Source: Planctomycetota bacterium
GTDB taxonomy: Bacteria > Planctomycetota > Planctomycetia > Pirellulales > Pirellulaceae
Length of the DNA stretch: 64,000 nt
Reading direction: 5' to 3'
Assembly (NCBI GenBank): GCA_014238905.1
Contig: JABAAE010000002.1
Span: forward strand, 62,001-126,000
Below, one piece after another: positions 20,964 through 29,269 of the stretch. Every line of letters begins with the position of its first letter. The first letter of the stretch is position 1. Below the pieces are notes generated by a model, which had not been told where the DNA came from, searched no databases, and saw only the letters and a list, made by a program, of their open reading frames with translations. Position numbers and translations under genes: made by a program.

Positions 20964-21638
20964 ATGGACGACAACATAGCACCCGATTCGCTTCCTTTAT
21001 CAAGCTCCGTGGACTCGGTGATTCTGAATCGGAAAACGGTGAAAGTGATGGCAACAGAACAGCCGGAGATAATCATAAACGCTGGGCAAATTGCCGCCTT
21101 CGACCAAATGGTCAACGAGGCAATCGAAGTCGCCGGTTGGGCTCCCTTTCATTATGATCGAAAATTGGATTCGATCGCTGAGCCATGGCGTTTCACCGTT
21201 TTATTTCATCAACAATCCCGCCAAGTGGCGAAACAGTTTTTCAATTGGTTTCAAGATGTCAAACCTAGTAACAAGATCCCCAAAATGCTCACCGCTTGTG
21301 GTGCCCTGATTTTAGTAAACTGGCTGCCCGAATCAGTCGGTGTGTCGAACAAAACGGTTCAAGTCAATGAAGAGCATCTTGCCGCCGCAGCGGCAGCAAC
21401 CCAAAACCTTCTCCTGGCATTGGAGTCCCGAGGACTGGGAACCTATTGGTCCAGTGGAGGGCAACTCGGCTCTAAAGAGTTTTTTCACAGAATGTCCATC
21501 GACGCGGAAGAAAAATTGATCGCCGCAATTTTTGTAAATTATCCGGGTATGATGAATTTGGATTCCATCGAAACAGCAGAAGGCAAAAATCGTCTAAAAC
21601 GGTCCCACTGGACAAAATGGACAAGGATCATCGACTAA
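20964..21638 (+). CDS. Nitroreductase-family flavoprotein
   Basis: A 224-residue FMN protein of the nitroreductase family. The open frame reaches back to 20733, but the first 77 residues have no family match, and the ATG at 20964 begins shortly before the FMN-binding segment (LNRKTVKVM, as in the family's R-R/K-S/T-x-R/K motif). Also visible are EAIEVAGWAPFHYDRK (APSxxNxQ position), a central AAAAAATQNLLLALESRGLGTYW, and GIFVNYPG-like ending. Members reduce nitro compounds, quinones or flavins with NAD(P)H in the cytoplasm; the substrate here is unknown. APFHYDRK rather than APSAMNRQ is like a divergent subgroup. Confidence 0.75.
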   Translation: MDDNIAPDSLPLSSSVDSVILNRKTVKVMATEQPEIIINAGQIAAFDQMVNEAIEVAGWAPFHYDRKLDSIAEPWRFTVLFHQQSRQVAKQFFNWFQDVKPSNKIPKMLTACGALILVNWLPESVGVSNKTVQVNEEHLAAAAAATQNLLLALESRGLGTYWSSGGQLGSKEFFHRMSIDAEEKLIAAIFVNYPGMMNLDSIETAEGKNRLKRSHWTKWTRIID

Positions 21639-21807
21639 GCCGAGGTTTTCCAGTGATTTCCTCCGCTGATTCCCCTTGGGAGTTGGTCCGGCACAGGTCC
21701 TCAGGAAAACGATTCACCCAGTATTCGGCTGTTGATGATCTTTCCTGAAACAACCGTTTTACAAATCCGATTGCCGTTGCTAATCTGAAATCCTGCGGTC
21801 CCGCTAG

Positions 21808-24800
21808 AGTGAACACCGATTATCGCTTTTCCTGCAATTCCATACACACAAGGAATCAATCGTCGACGGATCAGAAACAGAATGCGACCAAGAGGTCTTT
21901 TCGCAAGAAAAGCAAACGTTCATCAATGAACGGACCTCGGAAATAGGGAAGGATATCTATTCCCAACTTTCCCGTAGTAACCCCTGGTTTTTCCAACGTA
22001 AGTGGTGGGACGATCGGATCATGGATTGGTCCATGCGAGATGAGCAATTAAAGGTGCAGTTGTTCCGATTCGTCGACGTGCTTCCTATGCTGACCTCAAA
22101 TGATCTGGTGGTAAAGCACTTAAGGGAATATCTCGATCAGGCCTCTCATGCCTTGCCCTGGTTCCTCAAAGTTGGCTTGAGCCTTTTTTCGCGCACGGCC
22201 ATCACCAGGGCGATGTTAACCCAAATCACAAAGCTGGGAGCATCCAACTTCGCCCGGAAGTTCATTGCCGGAAGCAACGCCAGCGAAGTCATAGCAACCG
22301 CTTTCGGAGAACGACAGGCTGGTCGGGGTTTCACCCTGGATATTCTTGGAGAAGCCGTCACCAGCCAAAATGAAGCGGACCATTACTTTGCCTCGTACCA
22401 AAAATTACTTGGCGACGTGGCACCCAAGGTCAATTCGTGGCCCGAGAACCCAACTATTGATGCTGATTCCGTGGGCCCCATCCCTCGCACCAACCTATCG
22501 GTCAAACTGTCTGCTCTGGATCCACACTTTGATCCAATCGATTTTGAAGGCGTCGCCCACCGCGTCGGACAAAGGCTGAAAACCTTGTTGAGAGTTGCTG
22601 CAGAACATCTGGCATTTATCAACGTTGACATGGAGTCCTATGATAAAAAAGATCTTACTCTCCATATTTTCAAAGCCGTGTTAAGCGAGCCGGAGTTCCT
22701 CCATCGAGACGATGTAGGTATCGTTATTCAGTGTTACCTAAAGGATTCCGGTTCCGATTTGATTGCTTTACGAGACTGGGCTCGCCAACGAGGTATACCG
22801 GTTTGGGTCCGACTGGTCAAAGGAGCCTATTGGGATTACGAAACAGCACATGCTCAAGCTGAGGGCTGGCCAATTCCGGTCTATCAACACAAATGGGAAT
22901 CGGATGCCAATTATGAACGACAAATTCGCTTTGTCATGAAAAACCATCAATTTCTACGGCCAGCATTTGGCTCTCATAATTTGAGATCACTTTCCCATGG
23001 CCTGGCCGTTGCGGAAGAACTGAAAATGCCGCCAGGATCGTTTGAAATCCAGATGCTCTATGGCATGGCAGACGCGGAGAAAAAAGCATTGGTGAAACGA
23101 GGTCATCGCGTACGGGTTTATATGCCTTACGGGCAACTGATTCCTGGGATGGCTTATCTTGTGCGCCGCTTATTGGAAAACACGGCCAACGATTCCTTCC
23201 TACGTGTCGGATCGTCCGGAAAAGTCAACGTCGATCAACTAATGGCCACCCCCAGCGTTGATGCTACGGTAACACTCTCAAACCAATCCGATCTTTCTTC
23301 GAACAACACGACGAAAGAGCAATCCGCCGAAAAAAATCGACTTGACTTGTTTGAAAACAAAAATGGGACCGACTCCATCGGAAGCAAATCAATGAAGGCA
23401 ACCTTTCAAAACGAACCCCCGATCGATTTTTCACTAGCGGAAAAACGGGAGGCAATGCAAACGGCACTGGCAATAGCTCAAAAGCAAATCGGTCAGTCTT
23501 ATCCACTGGTGATTGGCGGGCAGAAAATTCAAACCGAAGAGGAACTGTCTTCTCTCAACCCCTCCCGAAAATCCGAAATTGTCGGCAAGGTCTCCGTGGC
23601 AACTGCCGATCATATTGACCAAGCGGTCGACGCCGCCAAAGTTGCCTTCAAAAGCTGGTCCGCCATGGAAGTCGTCAAGCGTGCAGAATTTTTGCACGCC
23701 GCAGCCAATGAAATGAGACGCCGTTTTTTTGATCTTGCAGCGGTGATTGTGCTGGAATGCGGAAAACCCTGGCGGGAAGCCACAAACGATGTCTGCGAGG
23801 CGATTGACTTCCTCGACTTCTACGCCGAAGAAGCAGTAGCCATGAGCCAGCCTCAGGGTGCCGACGTCCCCGGTGAAGAAAATCGGTTCGACTACATTGC
23901 TCGGGGCGTTGTCGGGGTCATCGCGCCTTGGAATTTTCCATTGGCGATTTTAACCGGCATGGCTTCGGCCGCGATTGCCACCGGCAACACTGTGGTTATG
24001 AAACCAGCAGAACAGTCGTCGGTCATCGCTGCCTGCCTAATGGAGATACTGGAGTCGGTCGACCTGCCGGATGGAGTCGCTAATCTGGTACCAGGCCACG
24101 GTGAGGTAGCTGGATCACGATTGGTGGAACATCCGGATGTTTCTCTAATCGTATTTACCGGTTCACGTCCGGTCGGGCTTGCCATCAACGCCAAAGCCGC
24201 CGCAATCTCGGTCAAGGGTACCCTTATGGTGAAACGGGTGATCGCCGAAATGGGTGGCAAGAATTCAATCATTGTCGATACCGATGCCGATCTTGATGAA
24301 GCAGTCCTGGGAACGGTCTACTCGGCATTTGGATTTCAGGGACAGAAATGTTCCGCCTGCAGCCGGGTCATTGTCATCGAAACCGTCTACGATACATTTG
24401 TCGAGCGATTGGCCGCCTCCATCGAAAGCCTCGTGGTTGGACCGGCGGATGACCCAGGAACCAATGTGGGACCAGTCATTGATGAACAAGCGCAACAAAA
24501 GATCCTTTCCTATATCGACCTGGGAAAAAAAGAAGGCCGCGAAATTGCATCATTGAATGTATCGAAGCAAGCTGAAAGTGGTTTTTATGTTCCGCCAACC
24601 GCTTTTGCTGATGTTAAACCATCGTCTCGTCTTTCCCAGGAAGAGATTTTCGGTCCGGTTCTTGCTATTATCAAGGTCAAAGATCTGGACGAAGCCATCG
24701 CGGTCGCCAACGATACCGATTACGGGTTAACCGGTGGAATTTTTTCCAGAAGTCCGGAGGTGCTCACAAGGGTTCGACGTGAACTCATGGTAGGCAATAT

Positions 24801-24978
24801 CTATTTAAACCGGGGAATTACCGGCGCGGTGGTAGGACGGCAGCCGTTTGGCGGATTCAAGATGTCGGGAATTGGCAGCAAAGCGGGCGGACGCGACTAC
24901 TTGTTACAATTTGTCATTCCTCGGACAATCACCGAAAACACAATGCGTCGGGGATTCGTGCCACCAGACGCAGATTGA
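21808..24978 (+). CDS. putA: Bifunctional proline dehydrogenase / glutamate-semialdehyde dehydrogenase
   Basis: Oxidises proline to glutamate in two steps. The FAD-binding proline dehydrogenase barrel occupies the first third after the ATG at 22021 (NLSVKLSALDPHFDP, WVRLVKGAYWDYE, VRVYMPYGQLIPGMAYLVRR). A low-complexity linker follows (about residues 420-470), then the aldehyde dehydrogenase domain with GVIAPWNFPLAIL, GNTVVMKPAEQSS, catalytic Glu in EMGGKNSIIVD and Cys in FQGQKCSAC. The ATG gives 985 residues, but the frame is open back to 21808 and its upstream codons spell SNPWFFQRKWWDDRIMDWSM, which matches the conserved N-terminus of this class. No ATG, GTG or TTG is in frame there, so a rare start (CTG 21832 or ATC 21859) is likely. 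The coordinates given include this region. Confidence 0.9.
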   Translation, partial: SEHRLSLFLQFHTHKESIVDGSETECDQEVFSQEKQTFINERTSEIGKDIYSQLSRSNPWFFQRKWWDDRIMDWSMRDEQLKVQLFRFVDVLPMLTSNDLVVKHLREYLDQASHALPWFLKVGLSLFSRTAITRAMLTQITKLGASNFARKFIAGSNASEVIATAFGERQAGRGFTLDILGEAVTSQNEADHYFASYQKLLGDVAPKVNSWPENPTIDADSVGPIPRTNLSVKLSALDPHFDPIDFEGVAHRVGQRLKTLLRVAAEHLAFINVDMESYDKKDLTLHIFKAVLSEPEFLHRDDVGIVIQCYLKDSGSDLIALRDWARQRGIPVWVRLVKGAYWDYETAHAQAEGWPIPVYQHKWESDANYERQIRFVMKNHQFLRPAFGSHNLRSLSHGLAVAEELKMPPGSFEIQMLYGMADAEKKALVKRGHRVRVYMPYGQLIPGMAYLVRRLLENTANDSFLRVGSSGKVNVDQLMATPSVDATVTLSNQSDLSSNNTTKEQSAEKNRLDLFENKNGTDSIGSKSMKATFQNEPPIDFSLAEKREAMQTALAIAQKQIGQSYPLVIGGQKIQTEEELSSLNPSRKSEIVGKVSVATADHIDQAVDAAKVAFKSWSAMEVVKRAEFLHAAANEMRRRFFDLAAVIVLECGKPWREATNDVCEAIDFLDFYAEEAVAMSQPQGADVPGEENRFDYIARGVVGVIAPWNFPLAILTGMASAAIATGNTVVMKPAEQSSVIAACLMEILESVDLPDGVANLVPGHGEVAGSRLVEHPDVSLIVFTGSRPVGLAINAKAAAISVKGTLMVKRVIAEMGGKNSIIVDTDADLDEAVLGTVYSAFGFQGQKCSACSRVIVIETVYDTFVERLAASIESLVVGPADDPGTNVGPVIDEQAQQKILSYIDLGKKEGREIASLNVSKQAESGFYVPPTAFADVKPSSRLSQEEIFGPVLAIIKVKDLDEAIAVANDTDYGLTGGIFSRSPEVLTRVRRELMVGNIYLNRGITGAVVGRQPFGGFKMSGIGSKAGGRDYLLQFVIPRTITENTMRRGFVPPDAD

Positions 24979-25056
24979 TGTCCGAACCTGCAGGTATCGA
25001 GCGAATCCCTATTCATTAAAAATAATTCTAAGTTGTTTTTCATACAGGAGTTTTGA

Positions 25057-25596
25057 ATGCCACGTTTGAATGTTGTTGAAGCCGATCAGGCGACTGGAAA
25101 TGTTAAGGAAATTTATGACGGCTATGAGGAAAAGCTGGGACGTGTGATCAACATATTCAAAGGTCTCGGTAACAGTGAGGCTGCCCTAACGGCCTATAAA
25201 GCGATGTCCGGTGCTCTTGCCGCAGGTGACCTTTCCACCGAAGATCGCGAGGCAATTTACCTTGCCGTCAGTGAAAAAAACAAATGCTCCTACTGTGTTT
25301 CAGCCCACACAATGATCGCCAAAGGCGCCGGCATGAATGAGGATCAGATCCTGGAATTCCGGCTGGGTCGGAGCAGCGACAAAAAGCTCAATACCTTAAT
25401 CGAATTTACGCTGAAAGTGATTGAAACCAACGGCGTTGTCGCGGATGCTGATATCCAAGGTGTTCGGGATGCCGGTTATACAGACGGTCAAATTGCCGAG
25501 GTCGTCGCCTATATTTCTTTGGCGACCTACACCAATCTGTTCAATCATGTTTTTGATACGGAGCTGGATTTTCCTCAAGCCGCCAGCCTCGGCTGA
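25057..25596 (+). CDS. Carboxymuconolactone decarboxylase/AhpD-like protein
   Basis: 179 residues of the CMD/AhpD all-helical family. The redox-type motif CSYCVSAHT near residue 75 matches the alkylhydroperoxidase AhpD-like CxxC-x3-H active site, so a thiol peroxidase role is more likely than lactone decarboxylation. A good GGAG ribosome site precedes the ATG at 25057. It follows putA by 79 bases on the same strand and may be co-transcribed with it, which would link it to oxidative by-products of proline oxidation; that link is inferred. Cytoplasmic. Confidence 0.85.
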   Translation: MPRLNVVEADQATGNVKEIYDGYEEKLGRVINIFKGLGNSEAALTAYKAMSGALAAGDLSTEDREAIYLAVSEKNKCSYCVSAHTMIAKGAGMNEDQILEFRLGRSSDKKLNTLIEFTLKVIETNGVVADADIQGVRDAGYTDGQIAEVVAYISLATYTNLFNHVFDTELDFPQAASLG

Positions 25597-25609
25597 TAGC
25601 CTTACCAGC

Positions 25610-25627
25610 GGGGAATGGTCATTCCCC
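25610..25627. terminator. Perfect hairpin between convergent genes
   Basis: GGGGAAT at 25610-25616 pairs with ATTCCCC at 25621-25627 around a GGTC loop, 14 bases after the AhpD-like stop codon. There is no T-run on either side, so it may be a bidirectional or Rho-assisted terminator rather than a classic one. Confidence 0.4.
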
Positions 25628-25637
25628 AAGCCAACAT

Positions 25638-25671
25638 GGCAATACAATCGACTGGCAATACAATCGACTGG
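25638..25671. repeat. 16-bp tandem repeat, 2.1 copies
   Basis: Two perfect copies of ggcaatacaatcgact plus two bases, in the gap between convergent genes and just after the hairpin. Confidence 0.95.
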
Positions 25672-25775
25672 TAACGATCGATTCGGATGAGGGGTGTTGG
25701 AGACCATGACATCGGGGTCATGCGTTCCAAGCCTAACTGTTATTCTTGACAACAGATGGGAATCGACCCGTCTGT

Positions 25776-26681
25776 TTATTCCAAACCTGCCAACAGCGAC
25801 CGGACGGCACCTGCGTAAGCGGATCCAAAAAGGTTGAGGTGGTTCAGGTAGTGGTACAGCTGATAAACCGGTAACCGCTCCGCAAATCCCTCTTCCAACG
25901 GAAGTCTTTCCTGATACGCGTCAAAGAACACCGAATCAAATCCTCCAAATAGCGTCAAAATTCCAAATTCCGCCTCTCGGTCGCCCCAGTACGGGGCAGG
26001 GTCAATGAACACCGGATGTCCATCAACACCGGTAAGAACATTACCGCTCCAGAGGTCACCGTGAAGAAGGCTCGGCTGTGCACCGGTTCGAAGCAACGAC
26101 TGAATCCGGGTGAGAGTCCGGCGACCCATCGCCACAACGTCTCGATAACCATTTTGGTCAGCCAATCGCAACTGGAATTCCAAACGGTGCTGCATGAAAA
26201 AATCTTGCCAAGCCGCCGTTGGTTGATTTTTTTGAATCGAACTCCCAATAAAATTGTCGAAATCCAGGCCAAAAACGACCGCTCCGCGGTAATGATGCAA
26301 ACCAGCCAAAGCCCTACCAAGGTTTTGCGAACACTGTATTTGAGCCATCTTTGAAACGACAGACTGCGACTCGATCCACTCCATAACCAGGTACGCCTGA
26401 TCCCGCCACACACCGGTAACGACTGGACTGGGAACGCTCACCGTATTGGTCTTTGCCAACTCCCTTAAACCGTTCGCTTCGGCCTCGAATATTCGATCAT
26501 CATTGAGTTGATTTTGTTTGATGAAAAACTTGGAATGATCAGAAAGCAGGATGCAGCTCCCCTGGTGAATGCAACCTCCGCTAACTGGATGGATAGACTC
26601 GATACGCAAATCCCGTCCAACTATCTGACCAAGAACGTCTTCGATTTCGCGATAAAACGGGTCCAGTACCACAGTTGCCAT
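25776..26681 (-). CDS. Fructosamine kinase-family protein
   Basis: A 301-residue protein of the fructosamine-3-kinase-like family, which phosphorylates ketoamines (Amadori products) on glycated proteins so that they decompose. Seen are the N-terminal HPVSGGCIHQGSCI loop, FIKQN (ATP-binding Lys), FEAEANGLRELAKT, LVMEWIES hinge, ARALAGLHH, the catalytic LLHGDLWSGNVL (HGD-x-W-x-x-N) near residue 203, and the metal-binding FIDPAPYWGDREAE. Length matches bacterial members such as E. coli YniA. It is followed after 18 bases by the low-molecular-weight phosphatase gene upstream on the same strand; FN3K-like and phosphatase genes being adjacent is known in bacteria, where the phosphatase can act on the product. 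Confidence 0.9.
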   Translation of the reverse strand: MATVVLDPFYREIEDVLGQIVGRDLRIESIHPVSGGCIHQGSCILLSDHSKFFIKQNQLNDDRIFEAEANGLRELAKTNTVSVPSPVVTGVWRDQAYLVMEWIESQSVVSKMAQIQCSQNLGRALAGLHHYRGAVVFGLDFDNFIGSSIQKNQPTAAWQDFFMQHRLEFQLRLADQNGYRDVVAMGRRTLTRIQSLLRTGAQPSLLHGDLWSGNVLTGVDGHPVFIDPAPYWGDREAEFGILTLFGGFDSVFFDAYQERLPLEEGFAERLPVYQLYHYLNHLNLFGSAYAGAVRSLLAGLE

Positions 26682-26699
26682 CCATCCTGACGGTTTCGT

Positions 26700-27221
26700 T
26701 CATCCACCCTCAGTCGTCAGCTCCTGCAGGATAGCGGGACAGGCGGCTTCAACCATTTCCAAGACATAGTCAAAACCTTCATCACCTCCATAGTACGGGT
26801 CGGGGACATCCGTTGGCCATTGCGGACCAAGGAAATCACTCAACAATTTGATTTTTGACGGAATCAAATCCTGTTTTCCAAAACGAGACGCTCCAACAGC
26901 AATCAGATCGGCAAGATTGTCACGATCCATGGCAATGATCAAATCAAAAGCCTCAAAATCTTCTGGCCGCACCTGACGGGATCGACTTTCAAGCCGATAG
27001 CCTTTTTCAGAGGCCGCTTTTTGCATTCGATGGTCGGCAGACTTTCCCGAGTGAAACCCGATCGTCCCAGCCGAATCGACCTCGATACGATTCGACAATT
27101 TCTGATTTTCCAGCATCTGACGAAATACTCCCTCGCCAGTAGGTGATCGGCAAATATTACCCATGCAAACAAATAGGATCTTCTTCAATTTTGAATGCCT
27201 TAGAGAAACAATGAATCTCAA
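26700..27221 (-). CDS. Low-molecular-weight protein-tyrosine phosphatase
   Basis: 173 residues. The phosphate loop C-x5-R-S is FVCMGNICRSPTGEG near residue 18, and the general acid Asp is in DVPDPYYGG near 140. Such enzymes remove phosphate from tyrosine (for example of capsule kinases), and some homologues dephosphorylate fructosamine-derived sugars. Its position immediately upstream of and co-directional with the fructosamine-kinase-like gene (18-base gap) favours the second role, inferred. The window's polysaccharide locus has no tyrosine kinase domain in its Wzz protein. Start ATG at 27221 adds about 14 residues before the first strand; a TTG with AGG upstream inside it is an alternative. 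Confidence 0.9.
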   Translation of the reverse strand: MRFIVSLRHSKLKKILFVCMGNICRSPTGEGVFRQMLENQKLSNRIEVDSAGTIGFHSGKSADHRMQKAASEKGYRLESRSRQVRPEDFEAFDLIIAMDRDNLADLIAVGASRFGKQDLIPSKIKLLSDFLGPQWPTDVPDPYYGGDEGFDYVLEMVEAACPAILQELTTEGG

Positions 27222-27360
27222 TCTTGGCTAAAAACCTGCAGAATGAACCTTGCCAACAACAAGTTCACCGATCGGTCCTTGGCCGATTATTTTGCACCGT
27301 CTGTCAGTATCGTCAAAGCAGTGATTCCGACAACACATTCAATCCCTGCGAATTCCCCCA

Positions 27361-27393
27361 GGAATGTCACAAAAGGAATGTCACAAAAGGAAT
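27361..27393. repeat. 14-bp tandem repeat, 2.4 copies
   Basis: Two perfect copies of ggaatgtcacaaaa plus five bases, in the gap between the phosphatase gene and the small plus-strand gene. Confidence 0.95.
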
Positions 27394-27526
27394 AACCATT
27401 TTGAGAGGACTCTCTGTCCTGCCGAAGATTCAGTATTTCCCCCGACACACCCTTTGACGAGGCTACCCCATACACTTCGAGGTAGGCTAGCCTAGGATAA
27501 CGCTGCCATGAAAAGGATAACCAACC

Positions 27527-27682
27527 GTGATCACAAAAACCATCGACCATTGTGGACATTGGGCCAAAAAATTTGGCAATGAAATCATGGACCTTGTCGG
27601 CAATCTCTCTTACGAGCGATGGCTGATGCTCTCTGTGCTGGCCGTCATCATCGGGCTTTCTTTTCTCCGCTCCAATCGCTAA
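27527..27682 (+). CDS. Possible small membrane protein, 51 residues
   Basis: A GTG-initiated frame of 51 residues preceded by AAAGGA nine bases upstream. The product starts with a polar, amphipathic stretch (ITKTIDHCGHWAKKFGNE), then LSYERW, then one predicted transmembrane helix (LMLSVLAVIIGLSFL) ending RSNR, a classic positive-inside tail anchor. It ends 25 bases before the convergent FKBP gene. Function unknown, and it is small enough that chance cannot be excluded; conservation in relatives would settle it. Confidence 0.4.
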   Translation: MITKTIDHCGHWAKKFGNEIMDLVGNLSYERWLMLSVLAVIIGLSFLRSNR

Positions 27683-27706
27683 TTGCCGGTTTTTCACCGG
27701 TCGTTT

Positions 27707-28240
27707 TTAGTAGACTTTCAGAATTTCTACTTCAAAATGAAGCGTCGCATTCGCCGGAATTTTACCAGACCCTCGCACGCCATAGCCAAGATTGGCAGGG
27801 ATCTCCAATTCAATCATGCCACCTTCTCCCATTAGCAGCAGTCCTTCTTTCCAACCGTCGATCACACCCCAAGGCGGCGATACAACAAAAGGCCTATTCG
27901 TTGTATAAGAGCTATCAAATTCGGTGCCACTGTCCAACCAGCCACGATAGTGGACGGCAACATTCTGATCTGAAGTTGGCTTGGGAGTTTCTGATTTCCT
28001 CAAAATCCGATATCGCAAACCTGACGGCAATTCAATAAATCCGGGATTGGCATCCGCATCTCGTTCATTGGGACGACCATCGGGTATCTTGGGAATGATT
28101 TGTTTTTTTGGCGGAACCGGCAAAGCCGTTTTTGCTGCAGTCGTCGTTTTCTCACTTGGCTCATAGGTCAAGACGACGGCTCCCACAAACAATAGGGCAA
28201 AAATAATCATCGCGGCAATGGTGGCGCCTTTGTATTCCAT
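27707..28240 (-). CDS. Membrane-anchored FKBP-type peptidyl-prolyl isomerase
   Basis: 177 residues. An N-terminal uncleaved anchor helix (GATIAAMIIFALLFVGAVVL, residues 5-24) is followed by a proline-rich linker and one FKBP domain (about residues 75-177): VAVHYRGWLDSGTEFDSSY, a VIDGWKEGLLLMGEGG core and LGYGVRGSGKIPANATLHF, ending in VEILKVY. It catalyses cis-trans isomerisation at prolyl bonds, on the periplasmic side of the membrane given the topology. Length is typical for Mip-like or FklB-like short forms. Confidence 0.92.
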   Translation of the reverse strand: MEYKGATIAAMIIFALLFVGAVVLTYEPSEKTTTAAKTALPVPPKKQIIPKIPDGRPNERDADANPGFIELPSGLRYRILRKSETPKPTSDQNVAVHYRGWLDSGTEFDSSYTTNRPFVVSPPWGVIDGWKEGLLLMGEGGMIELEIPANLGYGVRGSGKIPANATLHFEVEILKVY

Positions 28241-28470
28241 GGAGAACTCGTTACGACAGGTTGCAATTTGTGAGGGGCGGAGAGTGGCATTCAGAACTTT
28301 CTATTTTGATAGCAAACAAAACGATCGAAAAGGTATAGCGAGCATGCACATGCAAAAACTGCAGAAAAATTTCCCATAATCCAATGGGACAGACCGAAAA
28401 AAACAAACCTGCGGCCAAAATATCCAATCAGATTCAAAAAAATGACGACAGACCCTGTCAGCCGGACCAC

Positions 28471-28500
28471 TTGAAAAACAACGGTGAAAGACGATACACT
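28471..28500 (+). promoter_or_regulatory. Probable sigma-70 promoter of tRNA-Leu
   Basis: TTGAAA at 28471-28476 and TACACT at 28495-28500 are separated by 18 bases and end 16 bases before the tRNA. Position and sequence fit a housekeeping promoter. Confidence 0.55.
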
Positions 28501-28516
28501 ATTGAATCACACATCG

Positions 28517-28600
<84 letters not shown>

Positions 28601-28606
28601 CTAATC

Positions 28607-28647
28607 AAAAAAGGGGTCAACGGCATTTTTGCTGCTGACCCCTTTTT
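28607..28647 (+). terminator. Rho-independent terminator of tRNA-Leu
   Basis: AAAAAGGGGTCA at 28608-28619 pairs with TGACCCCTTTTT at 28636-28647 around a 16-base loop, with a T-run ending the stem, seven bases after the tRNA. Confidence 0.9.
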
Positions 28648-28664
28648 GAATTTTTTATCTTGGT

Positions 28665-28853
28665 CTACTTCCTGGTTTCTGCCTCATCCAAACCCAGCAA
28701 GATACCCGATAGCTTTTCCCTTGTAGACTCTTCTGTCAAATGAGAAAAATGGGCTGCCATCTCTGTTGTGGCCCAACCAACTATTTTCATTACCTCTAAA
28801 TCAATCATTCCAGAGGTGAAAAGCATTGACGCCAAACTGTGCCGATAAACATG
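28665..28853 (-). pseudogene. Tyrosine recombinase (integrase) C-terminal remnant
   Basis: An open frame of 62 codons without its own start codon (a TAA stands immediately upstream) that reads HVYRHSLASMLFTSG and then VGWATTEMAAHFSHLTEE. This aligns with the C-terminal catalytic domain of phage-type integrases: H-x-x-R-H (box II Arg), the G-H/W position as W, and the Y-x-H position as F-S-H. The nucleophilic Tyr is therefore Phe. The rest of the gene is missing or out of frame; the neighbouring frame upstream (ending KLGRN) suggests one frameshift at about 28852. It lies 18 bases after the tRNA terminator, as expected for an element that integrated at the tRNA. Confidence 0.8.
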
Positions 28854-29269
28854 TTACGCCCTAACTTACAGTCATTTGCTACCACTGTTGGCCGATTTAA
28901 GGCTTCTGTGCAGGCTGCCCCGCTCATTGACTATTAGTCTATTGTATCCACCCTCCAAAAGATGGTTGTCAAATCGTGAAAACAAGCTCGCTTGCGTTGG
29001 AGTAGGCGGTTTGAAATCCGATGTTCTGTCGCAGGGATCCTCGAATCGGCTTGGTTCAGCGGTGCCAAAACGACCGCACGTGAACCACCATGAACAAAAA
29101 TACACCAGGACTCAGTGCTGGACCGGTACGGAAGGTCGGTGCGGTCCCCGCTACGATTAGCTTGCTTTTTGTAGTGGGCAACGAGTTTCATCAACGGCTT
29201 ATCGCGGGCGGCATATTTGAGAATCCTCTTATCTTCGGGTAACCTGACCGCTATCCCAAAAGAAGTGCC
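28854..29269. other. Gap with decayed element sequence
   Basis: 416 bases between the integrase remnant and the GH16 gene. Minus-strand frames at 28872-29105 and 28934-29194 read moderately protein-like but have no start context, and I recognise no family. The frame next to the integrase end is open to KLGRN and then broken, so I read this as degraded integrated-element DNA. The GH16 promoter probably also lies here. Confidence 0.35.

Noticed and set aside
27619..28038. 139-residue frame opposite the FKBP gene
   Set aside because: Shadow of the FKBP gene; the small GTG frame at 27527 is the better candidate here.
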